Origin: Bacteroidota bacterium
Lineage (GTDB): Bacteria; Bacteroidota; Bacteroidia; Chitinophagales; Saprospiraceae
NCBI GenBank assembly: GCA_963169325.1
Contig: CAUJEY010000034.1
Location: 1 to 39,036, forward strand
DNA length: 39,036 nucleotides
Reading direction: 5' to 3'
The translations under genes and the position numbers were made by a program. This document shows positions 24,901-31,027 of this stretch, piece by piece. Below the pieces are notes generated by a model. The model searched no databases. It was not told the DNA's origin and was given only the letters and a program-made list of their open reading frames with translations. Every line of letters begins with the position of its first letter. Position 1 is the first letter of the stretch.

Positions 24901-25056
24901 GCGAACTACCGTGGCCAGGAGACGGGTTCGGGCCGTGTTCTTCGCGGCGGGGGTTGGCGCGGCAGCGCGGAGGGCTGCCTACCGGCGTACCGCAGCGGCA
25001 GCAGCCCGGACTACCGCACCTTCTACTGTGGCTTCCGCCTGGCTCTCATCCCGTAG
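21979..25056 (+). CDS. nSTAND ATPase - TM - long coiled coil - FGE-like sensor with DGR-type variable tip (STAND C)
   Basis: 1025 residues. Residues 1-455 are about 90% identical to STAND A (Walker A GLSGTGKTS 46-54, Walker B LMFDQFEE). The chain then diverges into a longer charged helix, a transmembrane helix (about 510-530, LVAGVAVLAIGASVFAFF) and an extended coiled coil (about 535-685) with repeating A-E-Q-N-L-x-L-A-K-K-N/E motifs. The FGE-like domain (about 780-1025) has YRLPTEVEWEYAARGG, MSGNAWERC and RVLRGGGW, and ends CGFRLALIP. The C-terminal half is closer to STAND B than to A, so the gene is a mosaic. The last ~33 codons are the second candidate variable region. Coupled to CHAT2. 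Confidence 0.88.
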   Translation: MNPTPSPFKFLEPFTFADRKNFFGRGKEVETLYRVVQRTPLLLLYGLSGTGKTSLVQCGLAARFDGPDWLPLWIRREDDFVRSLHKEIDGAFTTPAPAGAGAPEKIQALYRQYLRPVFLMFDQFEELFILGDTAERNAFVGEIKSILKAGLPCTILLIIREEYLGRLYPLEKDIPNLFDFRMRVEPMDTANVTKVLTDSFANFNISLEAPADKRIGEIIENIRLKDSPVELPHLQVYLDRLYREDYVRTYPNGADSPEDTWPPLEFTKAEIADFGTIENVLDEFLLEQRGLIQVQFENTFPGESGTQYAVDRVLAAFVSAEGTKRPISVTEEAGGLVIAPRQRALFPALSPAALSWCIKQLAQSRILHSSGASYELTHDTLATAVERQQNAEQKQLSEARRRIELGYKDHLDTNGQSFIDQAMLFRLEPHLPKLDLPKEWEEFVDNSYKEVKRQADAEKERVERELRLAEEKLVAERKQQAAEQEQQAERLRLTEEMLAKEAQARKRQRFFTRLVAGVAVLAIGASVFAFFKQKQATEASSLAETRRLESEENLKLANKNEQTANKAKAEAEQNLALAKKNEEKARDALAQADQNLILAKKEEAKAKSALEQVQKEKAATEAQRKIAEDNYRIAQQKTVEAETSAKVALDKTKEAERERDRAETARLEAEGNLKKFEAASAEIVDALVREADNLIYHLDYAGATAKLRTAADLNQPTASFQKALAEVAFFWNEGGQTTQVADLLAVAKQTDAPKEKAGLQSWLKKYAGPWHDSLILRYYPNMLPVAGGEANIDDKKAAVGAFKMARTETTMWQYALFYTSQGNDMRANKDLSSLSWGINGDNPVVYVSWFDAALYANWLSRRFGLREAYKMGEVSKGDYGDYYKNIALDSSSNGYRLPTEVEWEYAARGGAAQENFRYPGNNEIDSVGWYSGNSGNRTRPVATKQANNLGLYDMSGNAWERCGDWHGEYPATFPANYRGQETGSGRVLRGGGWRGSAEGCLPAYRSGSSPDYRTFYCGFRLALIP
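24931..25029 (+). other. Candidate DGR variable region (VR) of STAND C
   Basis: Counterpart of 19824-19922; the randomised core is 24958-25029. Invariant codons keep the fold (Cys, Pro, Ala, Arg, Pro-Asp, Arg-Thr positions), while the changed ones carry Arg, Gly, Ser, Glu, Tyr, Phe and Cys in place of STAND B residues. The flanking GGGGGTTGG on the left and GGCTTCCGCCTGG on the right are identical in both genes. Confidence 0.82.
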
Positions 25057-25221
25057 TCAGTTGGCAGCTCATCCCGGCTTTACATTTGAGCAAGAGCGCG
25101 TTGGCAAAAAAAATGTGAGGTGGGGGGAGGGACGACCCCCGGCACGCATTTTTTGAGGCAACAAGCGTTTTTTACCTTACCGCCTTGGGCGGTCGAAACA
25201 AAAAAGGGCAGCCCGCCACCC
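25054..25221 (+). repeat. Post-VR conserved untranslated segment, copy 2
   Basis: Begins at the STAND C stop codon and repeats the segment after STAND B, including the ACCGCC-TTG-GGCGGT hairpin (25179-25193). Sequence beyond 25221 is unrelated. The remaining bases up to 25303 show nothing I recognise. Confidence 0.9.
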
Positions 25222-25303
25222 AGACGGACCACCCCATGAAACAACCTATAAACCTAAAATTCAAAAATAGAGATCAACCTAAGCAACCCGCCCGGCGCCG
25301 CCG

Positions 25304-25480
25304 TCACCTCGTCACCACCCAAAGCAATACCGTCAAAAAAACGGTCATGATCACAATAGTCAGCACATCACCCACGCCACCCGCGTCCGATCCCACTTCC
25401 GGGTCGCGTACAGGCTTCCGGGGTTCAGTCCCGCGCGGGTCGTGTTGGCGAAAGTTCTGCCCTTCTGGTCGGTTGCTCAT
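25304..25480 (-). CDS. Small predicted membrane protein, unknown function
   Basis: The 58-residue frame starts at the ATG lying 6 nt beyond the stop of the upstream minus-strand gene. A longer start at 25516 would overlap that gene. The N-terminal half is charged and proline-rich (MSNRPEGQNFRQHDPRG); the last ~20 residues form one transmembrane helix (VLTIVIMTVFLTVLLWVV). I do not recognise a family. Tight linkage with the gene at 25486 supports it being real. Confidence 0.45.
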   Translation of the reverse strand: MSNRPEGQNFRQHDPRGTEPRKPVRDPEVGSDAGGVGDVLTIVIMTVFLTVLLWVVTR

Positions 25481-25485
25481 ATTGC

Positions 25486-25908
25486 TCAATTCAACGACGG
25501 CATTTTCGAAAAGCACCCCGGAAAAGCCAATTGGATCGAAAATACCACTTCGGAGGCCGCGCCATCTGCACTACAGTAACCCGGTTGCAGCGGCACCTTT
25601 ACCAGGTACCGCCCACCCGGGTGCAAGGAGGCTTCAAAATGGTACAGCAGGCAATTCATATCCGGCGCTTCCGTCACCCGCACACCGTTTACGTACCAGC
25701 CTTCGTCATACCATACGTGCAGGGGATAAGAAAGGCTTGCACTTTGTTCGTGGCTCCCGGCCACTTCCCGTTCCAGCAATGCCAGTACCGGCGCGGGCAG
25801 CAATAGCCGGAAATCTGCCGGTCGCCGCCGCAGGGCCGCGTGCATGGCGCCCTGGCGGGATAACTGGGCAAACATTTTCGAAAGGAGGGTGAGTATCGGC
25901 GTGTCCAT
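25486..25908 (-). CDS. Hypothetical protein, 140 residues
   Basis: A soluble protein of mixed alpha/beta character with natural residue composition: a helical, Arg/Leu-rich first 50 residues, then strand-like segments around LHVWYDEGWYVNGVRV and YLVKVPLQPGY. The opposite strand also carries a long frame, but its low-complexity Arg/Pro/Ser-rich product looks like a shadow. No family recognised. Transcribed with the small membrane protein downstream of it. Confidence 0.5.
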   Translation of the reverse strand: MDTPILTLLSKMFAQLSRQGAMHAALRRRPADFRLLLPAPVLALLEREVAGSHEQSASLSYPLHVWYDEGWYVNGVRVTEAPDMNCLLYHFEASLHPGGRYLVKVPLQPGYCSADGAASEVVFSIQLAFPGCFSKMPSLN

Positions 25909-25937
25909 GGCGGAGCGTGATAAAGGTGGGCTGGGAA

Positions 25938-25983
25938 TAAAAAAAACCTGCTTTCAGGCTGCAAAGAGCGCTGAAAGCAGGTT
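25938..25983 (-). terminator. Rho-independent terminator, minus strand
   Basis: A perfect 13-bp stem AACCTGCTTTCAG / CTGAAAGCAGGTT is followed on the minus strand by a run of eight T. It would stop leftward transcription, for example from dinB, before the two small minus-strand genes. Confidence 0.75.
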
Positions 25984-25986
25984 CAA

Positions 25987-26072
25987 GGGGGTTCTAAAAT
26001 TGTCCGGCCATTCTCCCCCAGAAAGGGTCGGACGTCAAAATCCGGCCCTTTTTTATTTTTAAAACTTCGCAA
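25987..26072 (+). repeat. Right direct repeat: tRNA-like 3' scrap plus terminator
   Basis: It repeats the tRNA-His T-arm start (GGGGGTTCTAAA), the acceptor end (CATTCTCCC, 26009-26017) and the terminator segment (26022-26072) found at 4801-4881. The spacing inside the tRNA part differs by 5 nt and the T-arm no longer pairs, so it is not a working tRNA. Confidence 0.6.
26022..26054 (+). terminator. Rho-independent terminator, plus strand (copy of the tRNA-His terminator)
   Basis: The stem AAAGGGTCGGA / TCCGGCCCTTT with loop CGTCAAAA is followed by T6. No gene on the plus strand ends shortly before it, which fits a displaced copy. Confidence 0.75.
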
Positions 26073-26088
26073 CGAATTGATTTTGAAC

Positions 26089-26403
26089 ATGAACAGCAAC
26101 CAGAGCAACCTGCAACTCATTGAAAAAATCGACGCCTTGGGCGTACGGGCGGCCATCGACGCTTTGCTCCACGAACTGGAACGCGCAGAAACCAAATTTC
26201 CCGCCTGGCCCGATGATCTTATCCACGCCGCCGCCATCGTGGGCGAAGAATCCGGCGAACTGATCCGCGCGGCACTGCAATACCAATACGAACAAGGCGA
26301 ATGGCAGGAAGTGCAAAAAGAAGCGGTCCAGGTCGGCGCTATGGCGATACGATTGCTGAAAAACCTGCCGGAGCAGGAACCCACAGGCCGCCTTCATTTT
26401 TGA
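26089..26403 (+). CDS. MazG-like / all-alpha NTP pyrophosphatase-like protein
   Basis: 104 residues from the ATG at 26089; a TTG 12 nt upstream is in frame but less likely. The EESGEL motif (in IVGEESGELIRAAL) and the following KEAVQVGAMAIRLL helix resemble the ExxE...ExxD-type helices of MazG-like nucleotide pyrophosphohydrolases, though the last acidic residue is not conserved in the usual place. Such proteins hydrolyse (d)NTPs for nucleotide-pool control or act as phage or mobile-element accessories. It is a single-gene unit in plus orientation between two minus-strand transcripts, facing dinB tail to tail (41 nt apart). Confidence 0.65.
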   Translation: MNSNQSNLQLIEKIDALGVRAAIDALLHELERAETKFPAWPDDLIHAAAIVGEESGELIRAALQYQYEQGEWQEVQKEAVQVGAMAIRLLKNLPEQEPTGRLHF

Positions 26404-26444
26404 TTTGCGGAATCGTGCGGCGGAAGATTACCCTCCTGCGAGTT

Positions 26445-27590
26445 TCATTTCCCACCCCGCCGCACAGCCCCTTTGCCAAACCGGTCCCGGATTTTATCCA
26501 TCGCCTCCAGCAGGCGCGATTCTTTTTCCGTGTCATCGAACAGATTGAGTTGACTGGAACCGGGAACCATTTCGCTGAAACGTACGCCTACCAACCGGAT
26601 AGCCTGCCGGCGTTCGTATAAGCGGTCGAACAAGGCCAAGGCGTGTCCGGTAAGCAGGCTATCCTGGGCGGTATAGGGGATTTTGGCCTGCCGGGTGAAC
26701 GTGTTGAAATCCGAATAACGCAGCTTCACCGTGACGCAGGCGGTCAATTTCTTCAACGCGCGCAATTCATACGCCAATTGAGCGGTTTGCCTGCGTATCT
26801 CATCCTGCAGATAGCACATATCGATGGTGTCGGCGTGAAACGTGCGCTCCGTGGACATCGAATCTTGCGTCCGATAAGGTACCACGGGCGTATCATCCAC
26901 GCCGTTTACCCGTTTCCACATCAGCACGCCATGTTTGCCAAACTCCCGCTCCAACAGCCGCGGCGGCACTTCGCTCAGCACCTGACAGGTCCGCACCCCC
27001 ATCAATGACAGCCGGCGTTCGGTTTCTTTGCCGATGGAAGGAATTTTACCGACGCGCAAAGGAGCCAGGAAGGCCTTTTCCACACCGACCGGTATCAATT
27101 TGGCGCCATTGGGTTTTACTTCGCCGGCGCCGACCTTCGAAACCGTTTTATTCACCGAAAGTCCCAGCGACAACGGCAAACCGGTTTCCCGAATGATGCG
27201 CTCCCGCAATTCAGTGCTCCATTTCCAACAACCGATATATTTATCCATGCCCGTCAGATCTAAGTAAAACTCATCGATCGATGCCTGTTCGAACAAAGGC
27301 GCTTCGGCTTCGATCACCTCCCGCACCAGCGCCGAATGCTTGGAATAGGTTTCCATATCGCCCTTCAGTACGGTAGCGTCCGGACAAAGTTGCAAGGCCT
27401 GCCGCATGGGCATTGCCGAACGCACGCCGAATGCCCGGGCTTCGTAACTACACGAGGCTACCACGCCCCGGTCGCTACTGCCGCCGATGATCAGCGGCTT
27501 GCCACGCAGGCTGTCATTGCGCAACACCTCTACCGCCACGTAAAAAGCATCCAGGTCGAGGTGAAGAATAGATCGGTCAAAGTGTTCCAT
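26445..27590 (-). CDS. dinB: DNA polymerase IV / Y-family translesion polymerase
   Basis: 381 residues from the ATG at 27590. The longer open frame runs into dnaE2 and is not used. Order: palm with catalytic HLDLDAFYVAVE near the N-terminus and SIDEFYLD (about 103-110), thumb/HhH region with IPSIGKETERRL, little-finger domain to about 345, and a C-terminal tail with QLNLFDD, a beta-clamp binding type motif. The product bypasses lesions with low fidelity. It follows dnaE2 by 11 nt on the same strand, forming a mutagenesis pair comparable to imuB/dnaE2 cassettes, and would be damage-inducible in that setting. A scrap of a related 3' end lies at 4535-4599. Confidence 0.93.
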   Translation of the reverse strand: MEHFDRSILHLDLDAFYVAVEVLRNDSLRGKPLIIGGSSDRGVVASCSYEARAFGVRSAMPMRQALQLCPDATVLKGDMETYSKHSALVREVIEAEAPLFEQASIDEFYLDLTGMDKYIGCWKWSTELRERIIRETGLPLSLGLSVNKTVSKVGAGEVKPNGAKLIPVGVEKAFLAPLRVGKIPSIGKETERRLSLMGVRTCQVLSEVPPRLLEREFGKHGVLMWKRVNGVDDTPVVPYRTQDSMSTERTFHADTIDMCYLQDEIRRQTAQLAYELRALKKLTACVTVKLRYSDFNTFTRQAKIPYTAQDSLLTGHALALFDRLYERRQAIRLVGVRFSEMVPGSSQLNLFDDTEKESRLLEAMDKIRDRFGKGAVRRGGK

Positions 27591-27601
27591 AATCGTACAT
27601 T

Positions 27602-30600
27602 TTATTCCGGATAACGCTCGTCGATTCGATACGGCAAACGCTGCATATCCATGACTTCCAGACTGATAAATCCAAAATCGGACGTCGGCCGGCCACGAAT
27701 ACGATAGATGCCCCGGCCACGAAAAGACGTTTTTTTTAACTGGTCCGGAAAGTGTACCGTGTCGAAAAACTGGCCTTCCATGTCGAGCCAGGTGCCGAAG
27801 TGCATGATTTCTCCTTTTGTCGTTCGCGTGTCTTTCCTGCAAACATAATAACCCGTCATCACAACGATCTTATGAACATGATCGGCCATCTCCTGCGCCC
27901 GCAAACCGGGGTGTTCCTGCCTGGCAGCATCTTCCAGCAGGTCGAAGGGCGAGCATAGCGGGAAGCCCAGCAATTCCAGTTCGTCAAAAGACTGGTCAAA
28001 AGAACTATCTTCCAATTCAGGCAACCGAAAAGTATCCGCTTCATCAGCAAACAGCGGATTGGATCCGAGTCCGCTTTGCTGCGTGAGCACGCGGCTTTTT
28101 TCCCACAACAATTCGCTTTTTTTCAATCCGGTGAACCGAAACGCCCCGATACGGATCAGAATATTCAATTGCGTTGGCGTAATAGCCACCCGCCGGACAA
28201 AATCCTCCAGGGATTTGAACGCGCCAAACTCCGCCCGTTGCCGCTCTATTTCCTGAATGACCTGCGTCTCCAATCCGCGAACATGAATAAAACCCAGGTA
28301 GATATCGGCGCCGGCAATTCGAGTCAGGTTCCGGCTCCGGTTCACACACGGCGCATGAATAGCGCCGCCGCACATACGGGCCTCGTGCACATAATATTCC
28401 GTGTTATAAAACCCGCCGAAATTGTTGATCACGGCAACCATAAATTCCAGCGGGAAGTACGTTTTCAGATACAGGCTTTGAAACGACTCCACCGCAAAAC
28501 TGGCGGAATGGGCCTTGCAAAAAGAATAACCGCCAAAACTCTCAATCTGCCGCCAAACTTCCCGGGCCAGTTCGTCGGAGTGCTTGCGGGATTTACATTG
28601 TTCAAAATACTTCTGCCGCAGCCGGGCAAACGCCTCCGAGGAACGTTTTTTACCGGTCATCATACGGCGCATCACATCGGCTTCGTCCAGCCCCAAACCG
28701 GCAAAGTAGTGCAGGATTTTCATCACATCCTCCTGATACACCATCACCCCGAACGTTTCGCTAAGGTGCTCTTTGAATGTCGGGTGCAGGTATTCGAAGC
28801 CGTTGGGCTGGTGAAAACGCTGGATGTATTCGCGCATCATGCCCGATTTGGCTACGCCGGGCCGAATGATGCTGCTGGCTGCCACCAGGTGGACGTAGTT
28901 ATCGCAGCGCAACCGCCGCAACAGCCCGCGCATGGCAGGACTCTCAATGTAAAAACAACCCATACAACGGCTGCTGCGCAGTTGGGCACGCACCTTTTCA
29001 TCCGTTTTCAGCCGTTCCACGTCGTGTATGTTTACGGCCCTCCCCTGGTTTTCGCGCACCAGGTCCACACAATCCTTAATGTGCCCAAGGCCGCGCTGAC
29101 TCAACACATCGAATTTGTGGAAACCCCAATCTTCCGCCGCATACATGTCGAAATGCGTAACGGGGAAACCCTTCGGCATCATTTGCAACGCTGTAGCCTC
29201 GCTCAGCGGTTTTTCTGAAATGATGATTCCTCCGGCATGGATGGACAAGTAATTGGGGAAATCGACAAGCATTTCCCCATATCGCAAAATGTGCTTCGTC
29301 CAGGGATGCAGGTTCCCGCCACCGGCTTCTGCGGCCGGGTTTTTCGGCTTGCCATTCGGCGAAGGCGATACGTTTTCCGCGTCTTTGCGCGACGTCCATT
29401 CCCAGGTGCCGGCAGCCGTAGCCGACCAGTGATCTACGATTGCATCAATCTCATTTTTCGTCAGGCCGAATACCTTACCCAATTCCCGGATCACGGCGCC
29501 GTGTTGGAATGTACTGTATGTGGCGAGCAAAGCAGTATGCTCGCGCCCATACCTTTTAAAAATATAATCTGTTACGTCGTCTCGCTCATCCCAGGAGAAA
29601 TCAATATCGAAATCGGGCGGTGATGTGCGTTGTGTATTGATGAAGCGCTCAAAATAAAGGTCAAGTTCGAGGGGCTCCACGTCGGTAATAAACAGGCAGT
29701 ACGCAACAATGGAATTCGCGCCGCTTCCCCGACCGATATGGTGATAACCGGACGACTCCGCATACCGTACGATATCCCACGCGATCAGGAAATAGGAGGT
29801 AAAATCCAGTTGGGCAATGGCTTTCAGTTCTTTGCGCACCCGCTCCTGCGCCTCTTGTGCGCGCCGGTGTTGTGGTCCATAACGCCGTTGGCAGCCGCTT
29901 TCAGCCAATTTTGTCAGCAAATTGATGTCCCCGTCTTTAGTGCCCATGAACGTCCGGCGGTTGATTTGCAGGCCGGTTTCAAAACGGATCGTACAAGATT
30001 CGATCAAACGGCGGGTGTTTTCCACAATTTTTGGGTAACGTTTAAACGGCTCCAGCACCTCCGTTTCGGTTGGGAAGTTTTCATCGGCCCGGGCAATTAC
30101 CACGGCGTCGAGTTTGGTCACCAACGTATTGGCATCAATGGCACGGAGCAGTTTATGTACCCGGTAACCCTCCGCATCGAGAAAAGTAACGGGCTGCCAC
30201 ACCACCAACTTGTCGGGATGATGGCGCCAATTCGAAGAAAACAACCCGCCGGCCTGAGCCGGCCGGATACCGATAAATTCATTCGGTCGAAACATTTCCA
30301 GTGGCTTTACCTCCCGATCATATACGATAAAAACACCGTCCATCGGCGGCGGAACCGCCGGCAACGACTTTCCGGCCAGCGAATGTTCCGTTAAAAAACT
30401 ACAGAGCGCCGCCCAGCCTGCATTGTTACGGGCAATCCCGACATACAAAAAACGGCAACGCTCATCCCGAAACTCAATGCCCAGCACCGGTTTGATACCC
30501 CGCTCCCGGCAGGTATGGACAAAGCCCAGTGCCGCCGACGTGTTGTTAATGTCCGTCAGCACAAGGGTTTTCACCCGCCGCGACACGGCTGCTTCCACCA

Positions 30601-30661
30601 GTTGTGGTGGCGACAAAGTCCCGTAGCGCAGGCTAAAAAAGGTATGCGCGTTCAGGTACAT
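27602..30661 (-). CDS. dnaE2: Error-prone DNA polymerase III alpha subunit (DnaE2-type)
   Basis: 1019 residues from ATG 30661 (a GTG two codons upstream is possible). An N-terminal PHP domain (MYLNAHTFFSLRYG, then VLTDINNTSAALGF) leads into the C-family polymerase core with the catalytic aspartates in PPDFDIDFSWDE (about 348-360), the AHSASFAVES region, a helix-hairpin-helix segment (TPTQLNILIRIGAF) and a C-terminal OB fold (VVMTGYYVCRKDTRTT). The length is short for a replicative DnaE and fits DnaE2/ImuC. The PHP metal ligands look degenerate, suggesting no proofreading. With dinB it would form a translesion pair; no imuA or lexA-like partner is seen in the window. Confidence 0.88.
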   Translation of the reverse strand: MYLNAHTFFSLRYGTLSPPQLVEAAVSRRVKTLVLTDINNTSAALGFVHTCRERGIKPVLGIEFRDERCRFLYVGIARNNAGWAALCSFLTEHSLAGKSLPAVPPPMDGVFIVYDREVKPLEMFRPNEFIGIRPAQAGGLFSSNWRHHPDKLVVWQPVTFLDAEGYRVHKLLRAIDANTLVTKLDAVVIARADENFPTETEVLEPFKRYPKIVENTRRLIESCTIRFETGLQINRRTFMGTKDGDINLLTKLAESGCQRRYGPQHRRAQEAQERVRKELKAIAQLDFTSYFLIAWDIVRYAESSGYHHIGRGSGANSIVAYCLFITDVEPLELDLYFERFINTQRTSPPDFDIDFSWDERDDVTDYIFKRYGREHTALLATYSTFQHGAVIRELGKVFGLTKNEIDAIVDHWSATAAGTWEWTSRKDAENVSPSPNGKPKNPAAEAGGGNLHPWTKHILRYGEMLVDFPNYLSIHAGGIIISEKPLSEATALQMMPKGFPVTHFDMYAAEDWGFHKFDVLSQRGLGHIKDCVDLVRENQGRAVNIHDVERLKTDEKVRAQLRSSRCMGCFYIESPAMRGLLRRLRCDNYVHLVAASSIIRPGVAKSGMMREYIQRFHQPNGFEYLHPTFKEHLSETFGVMVYQEDVMKILHYFAGLGLDEADVMRRMMTGKKRSSEAFARLRQKYFEQCKSRKHSDELAREVWRQIESFGGYSFCKAHSASFAVESFQSLYLKTYFPLEFMVAVINNFGGFYNTEYYVHEARMCGGAIHAPCVNRSRNLTRIAGADIYLGFIHVRGLETQVIQEIERQRAEFGAFKSLEDFVRRVAITPTQLNILIRIGAFRFTGLKKSELLWEKSRVLTQQSGLGSNPLFADEADTFRLPELEDSSFDQSFDELELLGFPLCSPFDLLEDAARQEHPGLRAQEMADHVHKIVVMTGYYVCRKDTRTTKGEIMHFGTWLDMEGQFFDTVHFPDQLKKTSFRGRGIYRIRGRPTSDFGFISLEVMDMQRLPYRIDERYPE

Positions 30662-31027
30662 ACCCACGCGAGTTTTTTGCTTTAAAGAGAGAGAATCAGG
30701 AAATTTTCACCGGTCAAAACGGGAAAAGGCGGGAGTATTTAAAACAATATGCGGCAAGGTAAGGGCATATTTGGTAAATACTCAAAATTAAAAACAAATA
30801 ATTTTAAAAGTAATTTCTAAGGAAGTGGGTGCGTTGAATTTATTTTGGGGTGTTATCGGGCAACCAGCCACTTTGCGGCCGAGGCCCGGATGGGCTGTTT
30901 CAGGTAGGAATGGCTTCGATTCTGCTGTCTGTTTTACATATTTGGGCTTTTGTATAACATTTTTCGGTTAAGGGTTTACATTTGCCAACAGCGCGCCGCC
31001 CCCCTCCATTCAATCTGAAAGAATCAC
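30662..31027. other. AT-rich divergent intergenic region (dnaE2 / hsdR)
   Basis: 366 bp without a convincing gene. On the dnaE2 strand a TAATTTTG (complement of 30783-30790) matches the -7 consensus. On the hsdR strand TACATTTG lies at 30977-30984. I see no repeat or hairpin of note, and no obvious SOS-box palindrome. Confidence 0.6.
30977..30984 (+). promoter_or_regulatory. Putative -7 element of hsdR
   Basis: TACATTTG matches TAnnTTTG 43 bp before the hsdR start. The nearest upstream TTG (30950-30952) is 24 bp away, longer than the usual 19-21. Confidence 0.45.

Noticed and set aside
25185-25892. Long plus-strand ORF opposite the two small minus-strand genes
   Set aside because: The product is low-complexity Arg/Pro/Ser-rich and begins inside the duplicated untranslated segment. 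The minus-strand frames have more natural composition.
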